Source: Nocardia panacis
GTDB taxonomy: Bacteria; Actinomycetota; Actinomycetes; Mycobacteriales; Mycobacteriaceae
Assembly (NCBI RefSeq): GCF_003598715.1
Contig: NZ_QZFU01000012.1
Span: 1 to 64,000, forward strand
Direction: 5' to 3'
Length of the DNA stretch: 64,000 nt
Shown: positions 27,993 to 37,029 of the stretch, piece by piece
Position numbering within the stretch: the first letter of the stretch is position 1
How the letters are laid out: every line of letters begins with the position of its first letter
Position numbers and translations under genes: made by a program
The notes under the pieces: generated by a model
Databases searched by the model: none
Told to the model about the DNA's origin: nothing
What the model saw: the letters and a program-made list of their open reading frames with translations, nothing else

Positions 27993-29392
27993 CACTGAGT
28001 CGTTTCGTCAAGGGCCAACTGGTCGCCTTCGCCATCCTCACCGTGATCGGTCTGGTGGTGATGGGCGGCACCTACATCCACCTGCCCGCCATGTTCGGCC
28101 TCGGCCGCTACGGGGTCACCGTGCAACTCACCGCGACCGGCGGGCTCTACGAGAACGCGAACGTCGCCTACCGCGGCACGAATATCGGTGTGGTGCGCGC
28201 GGTTCGGCTCACCCCGAACGGCGTCGAGGCCGATCTGTCGATCAACAGCGGCTACCAGGTGCCCGACAATTCACAGGCGTGGGTGCGCAGTGTCTCCGCC
28301 GTCGGCGAGCAGTACGTGGACCTGGTGCCGCCCGCCGAACCCAGTCGCCGCGACCTGACCGACGGCGCGGTCATCCCGGCCGCGCGCACCCGGCTGCCGC
28401 AGGATGTCGGCACCATGCTCGACCAGGTCGAGCGGCTGCTCGACAGCGTCGCCGACACCAAACTGCGGCAGGTGATCGACGAGGCGTTCAAGGCATTCCA
28501 GGGCGCGGGTCCCGATCTGCAGAAGTTCATCGATTCGGCCGCACTTCTGGTGCAGGAGGCGCAGGCAGCCAAGGAGCCGACCAAGGACCTGATCGACAAG
28601 ATCGGACCCCTACTGGACACCCAGAATCGCTCCGACGACGCGATCCGCTCCTGGACCAGGGATTTGGCCACCGTCACCGATCAGCTCCGGCAGCACGATC
28701 CGGCGCTGCGCGAGGTGATCCGCAAGGCGCCCGCCTCGCTCGATCGAGTGTCGCAACAGTTCCAGGAACTCAAACCGACGCTGCCGCTGCTGCTCAACAA
28801 TCTGGTCAGCGTCGGCCAGGTAACCAACACCTATCACGCGGGCCTGGAGCAGATCCTGGTGATCTATCCGCCGCTGATCTCGGTGCTGCTCACCGCGATT
28901 CGCGGCCCGACCGAATACGGCGCGATGGTGGACTTCAACCTCGGACTCAATGATCCGCCCGGCTGCACCACCGGCTTCCTGCCGCCCGACCAGCGGCGCT
29001 CACCGGCCGCCGAGGATATCCCGGACACGCCGCCGGGTCTGTACTGCCGGGTAGCGCCGGGCGCGCCGGAGGCGGTGCGCGGTATCCGCAACGCGCCGTG
29101 CATGGAGGTGCCGGGCAAGCGCGCGCCGAGCCCGGAGCTGTGCCGCGACCGGCGCGGCTATGTGCCGCTGGGGGACAACCCGCCCTTCGGCCCGCCGCAC
29201 CCGGTCGCGCCCGCCGCCGCCACGGCCCCTGCCGGACCCGCAGCGCCCGCCGTCGCCAGGTCCTATGATCCGGCCACCGGAATCTTCATCGGACCGGAAG
29301 GACGCACCTACCGTCAGGGCGGCATCGCACCCGGCGGATCGGCGACCATACCGTCGAGCTGGCAGGAAATGGTGGAGGAGCTGCAACGATGA
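27989..29392 (+). CDS. mce4F: Mce-family protein Mce4F
   Basis: A 467-residue Mce protein, last of the six. It has an N-terminal helix (about 8-30), a MlaD domain (ENANVAYRGTNIGVVRAVRL), a helical region to about 300 and an extended Pro/Ala-rich C-terminal part with several Cys residues. The start is ATG 27989, overlapping the mce4E stop. Upstream in-frame codons belong to the antisense-like reading of mce4E and are excluded. Confidence 0.92.
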   Translation: MTLSRFVKGQLVAFAILTVIGLVVMGGTYIHLPAMFGLGRYGVTVQLTATGGLYENANVAYRGTNIGVVRAVRLTPNGVEADLSINSGYQVPDNSQAWVRSVSAVGEQYVDLVPPAEPSRRDLTDGAVIPAARTRLPQDVGTMLDQVERLLDSVADTKLRQVIDEAFKAFQGAGPDLQKFIDSAALLVQEAQAAKEPTKDLIDKIGPLLDTQNRSDDAIRSWTRDLATVTDQLRQHDPALREVIRKAPASLDRVSQQFQELKPTLPLLLNNLVSVGQVTNTYHAGLEQILVIYPPLISVLLTAIRGPTEYGAMVDFNLGLNDPPGCTTGFLPPDQRRSPAAEDIPDTPPGLYCRVAPGAPEAVRGIRNAPCMEVPGKRAPSPELCRDRRGYVPLGDNPPFGPPHPVAPAAATAPAGPAAPAVARSYDPATGIFIGPEGRTYRQGGIAPGGSATIPSSWQEMVEELQR

Positions 29393-30120
29393 GTGGTAGC
29401 ACGGTCAGCGGTCGGAACAGGCGCAAAGCGGTCCGCTCGGCGGGACCGCCCGTCGGCGATCCGGAAGACACTGCGGCGCGGAAGGATACGGTCTCCCTCG
29501 GGAAGAGTGCCGCGCCGGTGCGACCGGCTGCCGCGTCGTCGGATGCCGTCGGCTCCGGGACGGCCGTCGCGGTGCTGGACCGCCCGGTCGCCGAAGACGC
29601 GGCATCGGTGTCGGACGCACCGCCCGACAGCCCCCGAAGCCGGTGGCGCGTCATCGCCGGGGTGCTCGCCGCGCTATTGGTCGTGCTGCTGGTGGGTGGC
29701 GCCGGATTCGCGGGCTACGAGGCGCATCTCGCCGGCCAACGCAACGCGCTGCGCGCCGACTACCTGCAATTCGGCAAGCAGGCCGCCATCAATATGACCA
29801 CCATCCGCGCCGACAGCGTGCAGCAGGACGCGGACCGGGTCTACGCCATGTCCTCGGGCAGCTTCCGCACCGAATTCGACAATCTCATGAAGGATTTCAT
29901 CGGATTCGTCACCGAGGCGAAGGTGCGTTCCACCGGCCAGGTCGCCGAGGTGGCGGTGGAGAGTTCCGATGAGCATTCGGCGCGGGTGCTGGTCGCCAGC
30001 CTGATGACGGTGCAGAACGCCGGACTCGATCAGCCGCAGCAGCGGGTGTTCCGCATGCGCATCACCATCGCCCGCGACGGGAACGCGCTGTCGGTCTCCG
30101 GATTGGAGTTCGTGTCATGA
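29389..30120 (+). CDS. Mce-associated membrane protein Mam4A
   Basis: A 243-residue protein with a disordered, Ala/Asp/Ser-rich cytoplasmic N-terminus of about 80 residues, one membrane helix (VIAGVLAALLVVLLVGGAGF) and an NTF2-like extracytoplasmic domain (about 125-243). It corresponds to Rv3493c. Mam proteins stabilise their Mce complex. The start overlaps mce4F (ATGA). Confidence 0.88.
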   Translation: MSGSTVSGRNRRKAVRSAGPPVGDPEDTAARKDTVSLGKSAAPVRPAAASSDAVGSGTAVAVLDRPVAEDAASVSDAPPDSPRSRWRVIAGVLAALLVVLLVGGAGFAGYEAHLAGQRNALRADYLQFGKQAAINMTTIRADSVQQDADRVYAMSSGSFRTEFDNLMKDFIGFVTEAKVRSTGQVAEVAVESSDEHSARVLVASLMTVQNAGLDQPQQRVFRMRITIARDGNALSVSGLEFVS

Positions 30121-30614
30121 CCATCCCGCGAATGCCTTGGCGGCCCATCCTGTTCGGCGCGGGCGGACTCGTCGTCGCGGCGGCGCTGGTGCTCTGCGGC
30201 GTCGCGGGCCTGCGCTACTGGCAACTGCGCCAGGACGAGCAGTCGCGCGCCGAGGCCACCGCGGTGGCCACCCGCGATGTCGAGGGCATGTTCACCTACA
30301 ACTACCAAAACGTGGACAGCGTGGTCGAATCCGCGATCCGCAACCTGCGCGGCAGCGTCCGCGACGAATACGAGGCGGTGAGCAAGCAGCTCATCATCCC
30401 CGGTGCTAAAGAAAAGCAGCTCACCGTCGTCTGCAATGTGCAGGCGGCGGGCGTGGTGTCGGCGAACCCGAATCACGCGGTGGTGCTGCTGTTCCTGAAT
30501 CAGTCCTCCACACCGAAGGACAATCCCAAGGCGACGGTCGCCGCCAGCCGCCTGCGGGTCACGCTGGATCGCGACGGCGGGCAATGGGTGCTCTCGGAGG
30601 CGAAACCGGTCTGA
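30117..30614 (+). CDS. Mce-associated membrane protein Mam4B
   Basis: A 165-residue protein with an N-terminal membrane helix (about 12-35) and an NTF2-like domain, paired with Mam4A as Rv3492c is with Rv3493c. The start overlaps the previous stop by ATGA. Last gene of the operon. Only one base separates its stop from that of the convergent histidine kinase gene, and no terminator is visible, so transcripts probably overlap. Confidence 0.88.
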   Translation: MTIPRMPWRPILFGAGGLVVAAALVLCGVAGLRYWQLRQDEQSRAEATAVATRDVEGMFTYNYQNVDSVVESAIRNLRGSVRDEYEAVSKQLIIPGAKEKQLTVVCNVQAAGVVSANPNHAVVLLFLNQSSTPKDNPKATVAASRLRVTLDRDGGQWVLSEAKPV

Positions 30615-30615
30615 C

Positions 30616-32067
30616 TCAGGCGGTTCCGCGCGGCAGCCGCACCGTGAACGTGGTGCCCGCACCGGGTTCGCTCGCCACGCGCACCGTGCCGCCGTGCGCG
30701 GTGACCAGCGCCTGCACGATCGAAAGACCCAACCCGGTGCCGCCGCTGCTGCGGGTGCGGGAAGCATCGGTGCGGTAGAACCGCTCGAAAACCCGCTCGG
30801 CCGCGTCCTCGGGCAGACCCGGTCCGGTATCGGCCACCTCGAGCAGCACATGATCCGCCGCCGGAGTCAGCCGCACCGTGACGGCGGCCTCGGGCGGGGT
30901 GTGGGTGAGGGCATTGTTGAGCAGGTTGCTCAGCACCTGACGCAGCCGCTCCGCATCCCCCAGCACCTCCAAAGTGCCCTCGCCCGGCCGGATCTCGAGC
31001 TGGATCGGGCGGCGCGGACCCTCCGGACGCGCGGCCGCGGCCACCGCGCGGGCATTGTGCACCGCGTCGCTGGCCAGACCCAGCAGATCCACCTCCCGCA
31101 GATCCAGCGGTCGCTGCGCGTCCAGCCGGGCCAGCATGAGCAGATCCTCCACCAGCAGACCCATTCGCTGCGCCTCGCGCTCGATCCGATCCATGAACAT
31201 GGCCGGATCCGCCGTCACACCCTGCCGATACAGCTCCGCGAAACCCCGGATCGTGGTCAGCGGGGTGCGCAATTCGTGGCTGGCATCGGCGACGAAACGC
31301 CGCATCTTCGCCTCGGAACGCACGGCCGCCTCCTCCGAGGCCTCCGTCGCGGCGAACGCCTGCTGGATCTGGGTCAGCATGCCATTGAGCGAGGTGGACA
31401 GCCGGTCCACCTCGGTCTTGGTGCCGCGCACCGGAACCCGGCGATGCAGATCCCCGGCCGCGATGGCGGCTGCGGTCTTCTCCACCTCGCGCAGCGGGCG
31501 CAGACTGCGCCGCACGATGAAATAGGAGGCCGCGCCCAACAGGATCAACACCACCGCGCCCACGATCAACTCCAGGGCCACCAGCCCGCGCAGCACCTCG
31601 TCGTTCTGGGTCAGCGGCATGGCCACCGTGGTGGACCCGTCCGGGGTGAACAGGGTGACCACCCGCCAGTGGATGGACGAACTACCCTGGGAATCAACTG
31701 TTTTCGGCTGGTCCGCTGGCGGGTCCGGCAGCTTCGGCGCCGCATCCACGCTGTAGGGCCGCAGCACCAGCTTCTGCGGATCACCGTGCCGGGTGGCGAC
31801 GATATAGAACGGGCTCGGGGCATGCCGCGCCTCGGGCGGGGGCAGCGGCGGCGCCTGCGTCAGACGATCCGGGCGCGCCCAGGAGTAGGCGGCCCGCCGC
31901 AGCTGATCATCGGTCTGCCGCAGCAGCGACTTCTCGAACACCGAGGTCACCGCGATCCCCGAGATCAACAGACCGAGTGCCGAGGTGAACACCAGGATCA
32001 GCACCAGCGTCACCCGCAGCGGCACCGCGGCCAGCCTGCGCGAGACCGCGAAGCGCAGCGAACTCAC
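30616..32067 (-). CDS. OmpR-type sensor histidine kinase
   Basis: A 483-residue kinase. It has a first membrane helix (about 18-42), an extracytoplasmic sensor loop of about 120 residues, a second helix (about 165-190), HAMP (about 190-245), HisKA with phospho-acceptor His in ASHELRTPLTTIRGFAELY, and a HATPase domain (NLLNNALTHTPP, DTGPGLPEDAAERVFERFY, GGTGLGLSIVQAL). GTG 32067 overlaps the regulator stop (GTGA). The pair resembles mycobacterial TcrX/TcrY or TrcR/TrcS; I cannot separate these without alignment. The sensor loop is Pro-rich and gives no ligand clue. Confidence 0.9.
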   Translation of the reverse strand: MSSLRFAVSRRLAAVPLRVTLVLILVFTSALGLLISGIAVTSVFEKSLLRQTDDQLRRAAYSWARPDRLTQAPPLPPPEARHAPSPFYIVATRHGDPQKLVLRPYSVDAAPKLPDPPADQPKTVDSQGSSSIHWRVVTLFTPDGSTTVAMPLTQNDEVLRGLVALELIVGAVVLILLGAASYFIVRRSLRPLREVEKTAAAIAAGDLHRRVPVRGTKTEVDRLSTSLNGMLTQIQQAFAATEASEEAAVRSEAKMRRFVADASHELRTPLTTIRGFAELYRQGVTADPAMFMDRIEREAQRMGLLVEDLLMLARLDAQRPLDLREVDLLGLASDAVHNARAVAAAARPEGPRRPIQLEIRPGEGTLEVLGDAERLRQVLSNLLNNALTHTPPEAAVTVRLTPAADHVLLEVADTGPGLPEDAAERVFERFYRTDASRTRSSGGTGLGLSIVQALVTAHGGTVRVASEPGAGTTFTVRLPRGTA

Positions 32068-32798
32068 CTGCCGGACCGGCGATTCGGCGCCCGCATCACA
32101 TAGCCGACCCCGCGCAGCGTGTGGATCAACCGGTCCGCGCCGGTATCCACCTTCTTGCGCAGATACGACACATAGGTCTCCACCACCCCGACCTCGCCGC
32201 CGAAGTCGTAGCGCCACACGTGATCCAGAATCCGCGGCTTGCTGAGCACCGTGCCCGCGTTGACCATGAAATAGCGCAGCAGCGTGAACTCGGTGGGGGA
32301 CAGCGGAACCGGCTCGCCGGCCTTCCACACCTCGTGGGTGTCGTCGTCGAGCTCGATATCCTCGAAGCGAATACGCGAACTCTCCTTCACCGGCGCGGCG
32401 TGGCCCGCCCGGCGCAGCACCACCCGCAGCCGAGCCACCACCTCCTCGAGGCTGAACGGCTTGGTGATGTAGTCGTCGGCGCCCAGCGTCAGCCCCGCCA
32501 CCTTGTCCTGCACCTCGTCGCGGGCGGTCAGGAAAAGCACCGGGGCCTCGATCCCGTCGGCCCGCAGCCGCCGCAGCAACCCGAAACCGTCCATACCCGG
32601 CATCATCACATCGACGATCAGCGCCTGCGGACGGAAAGTGCGCGCCCGATCCAGCGCCTGCGCGCCATCGCCCGCCGTCTCCACCTCGAAACCCTGGTAG
32701 CGCAGGCTCACCGCGAGCAACTCCACGATCATCGGCTCATCGTCGACCACCAGCACCCGAGCCTCGGGGCCACCGCGATCCGCCGGCGCACCATTCAT
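32064..32798 (-). CDS. OmpR-family response regulator
   Basis: A 244-residue regulator. The receiver domain (about 13-128) has acidic residues in VLVVDDEPM, phospho-acceptor Asp in IVDVMMPGMDGF, Thr in FLTARD and Lys in YITKPFS; the winged-helix DNA-binding domain (about 145-240) has SPTEFTLLRYFMVNAGTVLS and VVETYVSYLRKKVDTG. It reads like TcrX of M. tuberculosis, but the assignment is from memory. It lies upstream of and is coupled to the kinase gene. Targets are unknown. Confidence 0.92.
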   Translation of the reverse strand: MNGAPADRGGPEARVLVVDDEPMIVELLAVSLRYQGFEVETAGDGAQALDRARTFRPQALIVDVMMPGMDGFGLLRRLRADGIEAPVLFLTARDEVQDKVAGLTLGADDYITKPFSLEEVVARLRVVLRRAGHAAPVKESSRIRFEDIELDDDTHEVWKAGEPVPLSPTEFTLLRYFMVNAGTVLSKPRILDHVWRYDFGGEVGVVETYVSYLRKKVDTGADRLIHTLRGVGYVMRAPNRRSGR

Positions 32799-32880
32799 GG
32801 ATCAATGGTGCCCTGACGGACTGGGAGGCCGCTGGACCTTACCCGGGCGATTCCTGTGAACCAGGCTCGGCGGATCGGGA

Positions 32881-34434
32881 TCAGCGCGGGTACACGTCGT
32901 CATCGGTGAGCAGGGCGCTGCCCGCCACCTGATCCTGGGCCAGGGCGTCGAGGAAGGCGCGTGCCCAACGATCCACATCGTGGGCCAGCACCTGGCGGCG
33001 CAGCGCCCGCATCCGGCGGCGCTTGGTCTCCTTGTCATCCTCGATGGCCGAGGAGATCGCATCCTTCACACTGTCCAGATCATGCGGATTGCACAGGTAC
33101 GCCTGCCGCAATTCGGCCGCGGCGCCGGTGAATTCGCTCAGCACCAGCGCGCCGTTGAGTCCGCTGTGGCAGGCCACATACTCCTTGGCCACCAGATTCA
33201 TCCCATCACGCAGCGGGGTGACCAGCATGACATCGGCCGCGACGAAGAAGGCCATCAACTCCTCGCGCGGAATCGGCCGATGCAGATAGTGCACCACCGG
33301 ATGACCGACACGGGAGAACTCGCCATTGATCCGACCCACCTGGCGCTCGATATCGCCGCGCATCTGGATATAGCTCTCCACCCGCTCCCGGCTCGGCGTG
33401 GCCAACTGCACCATGACCGTCTCCGACGGATCCACCCGGCCGTCGACCAGCAGTTCCTCCAACGCGGCCAACCGGATATCGATGCCCTTGGTGTAGTCCA
33501 GGCGGTCGACCCCGAGCAGAATATTCTTCGGATTACCCAGTTCGGACCGGATCTGCGCGGCCCGCTCCCGCACCGAGCGGCGGCGCGAGACCTCGTCGAG
33601 TTCGGCCGAGGAGATGGAGATCGGGAACGCGCCGACCCGCACCGAGCGGAAACCCACCTGCACCACACCCAGTTTCGAGCGCACGCCTACGGTGCCGCGC
33701 GAAGTGGGCTGCCCGGCCAACCTGCGCGCCAGATACAGGAAGTTCTGCGCGCCGCCCGGCAAATGGAAACCGATCAGATCCGCGCCGAGCAGACCCTCCA
33801 CGATCTCGGTGCGCCACGGCATCTGCATGAACAACTCGACCGGCGGGAACGGGATATGCAGGAAGAAACCGATGGTGAGATCGGGACGCAGCATGCGCAG
33901 CATCTTCGGCACCAGTTGCAGTTGATAGTCCTGCACCCAGACCGTGGCCCCCTCGGCGGCCACCTTCGCGGTGGCCTCGGCGAAACGCCGATTCACCGTC
34001 ACATACGCCGACCACCACTTGCGCTCATAGTTGGGCCGCACGATCACATCGTGATACAGCGGCCACAGCGTGCCATTGGAGAAACCCTCGTAGTAGTCCG
34101 CCACCTCGTCCGCGCCGAGCGGAACCGGATGCAGTTCCAGACCGTCCTCGATGATCGGATCGATATCGACATCGGGCACCCCGGCCCAACCGACCCACGC
34201 CCCCTTATTGCTGCGCAACACCGGCTCCAGCGCCGTGACCAGGCCGCCGGGACTGCGCTTCCAGCGGCTGGTGCCATCCGCAAGACGCTCCAGATCCACC
34301 GGCAAGCGATTGGCAACGACCACGAAACCCGAACCGGCACCGCTGGATTCGGTGCCGGAGTGATCGTTGCCTCGATGGTGCTCAGGTAGTTGCTCGGAAT
34401 TGTGCGACGGCTGGTCGATCATTGGTCCACTCAC
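32881..34434 (-). CDS. otsA: Trehalose-6-phosphate synthase OtsA
   Basis: A 517-residue GT20 glycosyltransferase making trehalose 6-phosphate from a nucleotide-glucose and glucose 6-phosphate. Trehalose is a precursor of mycolyl glycolipids in these bacteria. Motifs include [11 protein letters not shown] at the N-terminus, [37 protein letters not shown] and [16 protein letters not shown]. The first 35 residues are a hydrophilic, probably disordered extension. The start is uncertain between GTG 34434 and ATG 34422. In M. tuberculosis otsA also flanks mce4 (Rv3490). A 56-residue gene lies upstream in the same operon. Confidence 0.94.
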   Translation of the reverse strand: MSGPMIDQPSHNSEQLPEHHRGNDHSGTESSGAGSGFVVVANRLPVDLERLADGTSRWKRSPGGLVTALEPVLRSNKGAWVGWAGVPDVDIDPIIEDGLELHPVPLGADEVADYYEGFSNGTLWPLYHDVIVRPNYERKWWSAYVTVNRRFAEATAKVAAEGATVWVQDYQLQLVPKMLRMLRPDLTIGFFLHIPFPPVELFMQMPWRTEIVEGLLGADLIGFHLPGGAQNFLYLARRLAGQPTSRGTVGVRSKLGVVQVGFRSVRVGAFPISISSAELDEVSRRRSVRERAAQIRSELGNPKNILLGVDRLDYTKGIDIRLAALEELLVDGRVDPSETVMVQLATPSRERVESYIQMRGDIERQVGRINGEFSRVGHPVVHYLHRPIPREELMAFFVAADVMLVTPLRDGMNLVAKEYVACHSGLNGALVLSEFTGAAAELRQAYLCNPHDLDSVKDAISSAIEDDKETKRRRMRALRRQVLAHDVDRWARAFLDALAQDQVAGSALLTDDDVYPR

Positions 34435-34511
34435 GCATCCTTTGCGCGTCGTTGGTTCCGGCGAATATTCAGTTGTGTATTTCCAGTAGTCCGAGGGCTC
34501 GGATCAGGTGA

Positions 34512-34682
34512 TTACTCGACGCGCGAGCTGGGGCCGATGCCGAGCATGGACAGCAGCATCCGGCACTCGTCGGCGTCCTCCGCGTAGGCCGCCACGACCC
34601 GCTGCGCCTGACGCGCGGTCTCATCGGCCAGCGGTTCCAGATCGTCGTCCGCGATGTCGTTCGCGCTGCTCTTCGCGGCCAT
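34512..34682 (-). CDS. Small acidic protein encoded upstream of otsA
   Basis: A 56-residue protein starting MAAKSSANDIADDDLEPLAD and ending in LLSMLGIGPSSRVE. GGGAGG eight bases before ATG 34682 supports it. It is acidic, probably one or two helices, with no signal peptide or membrane segment. The stop is 77 bases upstream of the otsA start on the same strand, so the two should be co-transcribed. M. tuberculosis has a similarly small gene (Rv3489) next to otsA, and I take this as its counterpart. Function unknown; a small modulator of OtsA is only a guess. Confidence 0.75.
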   Translation of the reverse strand: MAAKSSANDIADDDLEPLADETARQAQRVVAAYAEDADECRMLLSMLGIGPSSRVE

Positions 34683-34814
34683 CTCGTTGTCCTCCCGTGC
34701 AAATACGCTCGTGCGTGCGAATAGTCAATGGTATCTGGCGGACGCTGGGGTGCGCCCAACCCCACCACCCCTATACCGTGGGTGCGCAGGGTCACCTCCA
34801 CGAAAGGGTCGAAG

Positions 34815-35648
34815 ATGCCGTTGGCCACGGTAAACGGAATTGCGCTCAACTACCAGGTCAAGGGCGACCGGGCGCGTGGCACCGATACCAAGGGCGGCGG
34901 GCCGCTCGTCGTGATGATCATGGGCACCGGCAGTCCGGGCCGCGTCTGGGAACTGCACCAGGTGCCCGCGCTGCTGGCGGCCGGATACCGCGTCTGCACC
35001 TTCGACAACAGGGGTATCGCCCCATCCTTCGACGCCGCCGCCGGAATGCGCATCGAGGAACTGGTGGCCGACACCGCGGCCCTGATCGAACTGCTCGACG
35101 AGGGTCCGGCGCTGATCGCGGGCACCTCGATGGGCGCGCGGGTCGCCCAGGAACTCTCGCTGACCCGACCCGAACTGGTCCGCAAGGCGGTCTTCCTGGC
35201 CGGACATGGACGGATGGATCAATTCCAGCAGGTCCTGTCCCTCGGCGAGAACGAACTCGACGAGCAGGGCATCAAACTGCCAGCCAAATACGAGGCCGCC
35301 GTCAACGCCGTGATGAACCTCTCCCCGGCCAGCCTCGCCGACCCCAACACCGCCCGCGACTGGCTGGACCTGTTCGAATTCACCGGCGGCCCCGTCGCAC
35401 CCGGAATCCGCGCCCAACGGCGCATGGACCACAGCTTCAACCGGTTGCAGGCATACCGGGGGATCACCGTCCCCTGCCTGTCCGTCGGCTTCGCCGACGA
35501 CCGGATGATTCCCCCCTACCTCTCCCGCGAGGTCGCCGACGTCATCCCCGGCGCCCGCTACCTGGAGGTGCCCGACGCCGGTCACTTCGGCTATCTGGAG
35601 CGACCCGAGGCCGTCAACAAGATCCTGTTGGACTTCTTCGCCGGCTGA
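34815..35648 (+). CDS. Alpha/beta hydrolase
   Basis: A 277-residue alpha/beta-hydrolase. The nucleophile elbow is GTSMGARVAQ, with the Ser in GxSxG; the oxyanion strand is VVMIMGTGSPGRVW; the acidic residue is probably in SVGFADDRMIPP and the catalytic His in DAGHFGYLERP. ATG 34815 follows GAAAGGG. Upstream codons in frame are Pro/Arg-rich and not used. It is divergent from the small otsA-linked gene. Substrate unknown; esterase or lactonase types are possible. Confidence 0.85.
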   Translation: MPLATVNGIALNYQVKGDRARGTDTKGGGPLVVMIMGTGSPGRVWELHQVPALLAAGYRVCTFDNRGIAPSFDAAAGMRIEELVADTAALIELLDEGPALIAGTSMGARVAQELSLTRPELVRKAVFLAGHGRMDQFQQVLSLGENELDEQGIKLPAKYEAAVNAVMNLSPASLADPNTARDWLDLFEFTGGPVAPGIRAQRRMDHSFNRLQAYRGITVPCLSVGFADDRMIPPYLSREVADVIPGARYLEVPDAGHFGYLERPEAVNKILLDFFAG

Positions 35649-35793
35649 AGAGGAGGGGGGCGATGAGGTAACCCCCCATCAGTAACGTCTAACTTGCTAG
35701 GGTCGAAACATCGCTCGGGGTTCGTTCGACGCCGACGGTGTCGGAGGGGCCCGGAGCAATCCCGTACAAGCGCCAGTATCCAGTGAGGTGAAA

Positions 35794-36036
35794 TTGAGCA
35801 CCAATCCCTTCGATGACGAAGACGGCCGCTTCTTCGTCCTGGTCAACGACGAGGAGCAGCACTCGCTGTGGCCGTCCTTCGCGGAGGTTCCGGCGGGGTG
35901 GCGGGTCGTATTCGGCGAGGAGAGCCGCGCGGCCTGCGTGGAATACGTGGAGAAGAACTGGACCGATATGCGTCCGAAGAGCCTGCGCGATGCGATGGCT
36001 GCCGACGACGCGGCCCGGCAGGGCGCCCAGTCCTGA
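35794..36036 (+). CDS. MbtH-like protein
   Basis: An 80-residue MbtH family protein with the hallmark tract [20 protein letters not shown], the invariant tryptophans in SLWPSF and GWRVVFG, and the C-terminal [12 protein letters not shown]. These proteins activate adenylation domains of non-ribosomal peptide synthetases. No NRPS is encoded in this window, so it must serve a distant cluster. TTG 35794 is preferred since most relatives begin MSTNPF and TGAGGTG lies just upstream; GTG 35788 would add two residues. Confidence 0.93.
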   Translation: MSTNPFDDEDGRFFVLVNDEEQHSLWPSFAEVPAGWRVVFGEESRAACVEYVEKNWTDMRPKSLRDAMAADDAARQGAQS

Positions 36037-36170
36037 TCCGCAGTAACCGAAACCGCTGCTCAGCGGTGCCGATACTGCGCGGGACCAACAAAACCAGACC
36101 GCCGATTGCGCTGCCCGCCAAACCCGGTGCCGCGCAATCGGCGAGTCCGGTTATGATTGCAACGCTTTCC

Positions 36171-36242
36171 GCCTCCTTAGCTCAGTGGTAGAGCACTCGC
36201 CTTGTAAGCGAAAGGTCGTCAGTTCAATCCTGACAGGGGGCT
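36171..36242 (+). tRNA. tRNA-Thr (anticodon UGU)
   Basis: A complete cloverleaf: acceptor GCCTCCT pairing with AGGGGGC (one G-U), D-stem GCTC/GAGC, anticodon loop CTTGTAA giving UGU, and T-arm GTCAG-TTCAATC-CTGAC. The anticodon stem has one C-A mismatch at its base. The CCA end is not encoded; the genome continues CCG. A hairpin terminator follows seven bases later. Confidence 0.93.
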
Positions 36243-36249
36243 CCGAGAG

Positions 36250-36282
36250 GAACGGGTGCACCGGATGACGGTGTGCCCGTTC
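36250..36282 (+). terminator. tRNA-Thr terminator hairpin
   Basis: Arms starting GAACGGG and ending CCCGTTC, with further inner pairing, followed by a short T-rich stretch. It is duplicated downstream with the pseudo-tRNA. Confidence 0.65.
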
Positions 36283-36302
36283 GTTGTGTTGGTGGGTGGT
36301 TG

Positions 36303-36374
36303 CGGTTGCTCAGTGGTAGAGGCTGCGTCGGATTTGTAAGCGAAAGGTCGTCAGTTCAATCCTGACAGGGGCTC
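36303..36374 (+). pseudogene. Degenerate tandem copy of tRNA-Thr
   Basis: From TTGTAAGCG through the T-arm to the 3' end this copy equals the intact tRNA, apart from one missing G in the acceptor strand. The D-arm start (GCTCAGTGGTAGAG) is also kept. The anticodon stem is disrupted by extra bases (GGCTGCGTCGGA) and the 5' acceptor strand no longer pairs, so it cannot fold into a tRNA. It arose by tandem duplication of tRNA plus terminator, about 131 bp apart. Confidence 0.8.
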
Positions 36375-36380
36375 CGAGAG

Positions 36381-36413
36381 GAACGGGTGTACCGGGTGAT
36401 GGTGCGCCCGTTC
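36381..36413 (+). terminator. Second copy of the tRNA terminator hairpin
   Basis: Same arms as at 36250, with G-U-compatible changes that keep the stem (GAACGGGTGTACC against GGTGCGCCCGTTC), followed by a T-rich run. Kept pairing suggests that it still terminates, also for the convergent gene at 36433. Confidence 0.65.
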
Positions 36414-36432
36414 GTTTTGTTCGTGGGGTGCG

Positions 36433-36876
36433 TCACGCCTCGGGGCGCGGGTCGAAATGTTCGTCCATCTCGTGGCGCAGTGATTCGCGTAGATCCTCGT
36501 ACTCGTCGGCCTCGCCGCGCGCGTGCGCGCTGGCCCCGTGCAGGTAGTTGATCGCGCCCAGCGTGACCTGTTCGAGCGGATCGCCTTCCGGGCCGAGGTG
36601 TGCCAGCCGCGCGGCGATCATCGCCGTCGAACCGACCACATCGAGTCCACCCGGCCGCGCCACCGGTAGCGCCTTCCACCACATGTCGGTCAGCGTGGCG
36701 GCGAATTGCGCCGACGCTTCGGCGAATTGGCCCCATAGTTGGGCCATCTGCTCGGCATCGCGATCCAGCGCCAAGGCGGCGGCGTGGTCCTCATCCGTCC
36801 TGGATGTCGAATTCCCTTGTGGTTCAATCAGTTCCGCCGCCACCGGAGTGCTGTCGTTCGCTATGTCGTCGTCCAC
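36433..36876 (-). CDS. Hypothetical acidic helical protein
   Basis: A 147-residue protein, acidic at both ends (VDDDIANDS; EADEYEDLRESLRHEMDEH), mostly helical, with a central tract AQLWGQFAEASAQFAATLTD and no signal or membrane segment. GTG 36876 is preferred because AGGGGAC precedes it closely; an in-frame start at 36939 is possible. I do not recognise the family. It is divergent from the type VII-associated module and convergent with the tRNA terminators. Confidence 0.6.
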   Translation of the reverse strand: MDDDIANDSTPVAAELIEPQGNSTSRTDEDHAAALALDRDAEQMAQLWGQFAEASAQFAATLTDMWWKALPVARPGGLDVVGSTAMIAARLAHLGPEGDPLEQVTLGAINYLHGASAHARGEADEYEDLRESLRHEMDEHFDPRPEA

Positions 36877-37029
36877 GTCGTCCCCTATAGGTGCCGGCCG
36901 CACTCGTCCGATCCTCACGGTAACCCACTGCGCAACCATCGTCGCCGAGTTTCGGGTGGAACCGCGAACGGGAGCGGTGCGGCTTATTCTGTTGGGAACG
37001 GTGGGGCCTAGGCAGGGGAGAGGTTGTCG

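Noticed and set aside
22140..29386. Many long antisense open frames under the mce4 operon
   Set aside because: All are mirrored by well-supported Mce genes, have Gln/Gly/Arg-biased composition, and lack ribosome-binding sites.
32980..34389. 470-residue plus-strand frame opposite otsA
   Set aside because: OtsA on the minus strand has unambiguous catalytic motifs; the plus-strand frame is His/Arg/Gln-rich shadow.
35655..35677. G6/C6 hairpin after the alpha/beta hydrolase gene
   Set aside because: A six-base stem with an 11-base loop and no T-run is not convincing as a terminator.
36303..36374. Second functional tRNA gene
   Set aside because: Acceptor and anticodon stems do not pair, so it is a decayed duplicate.
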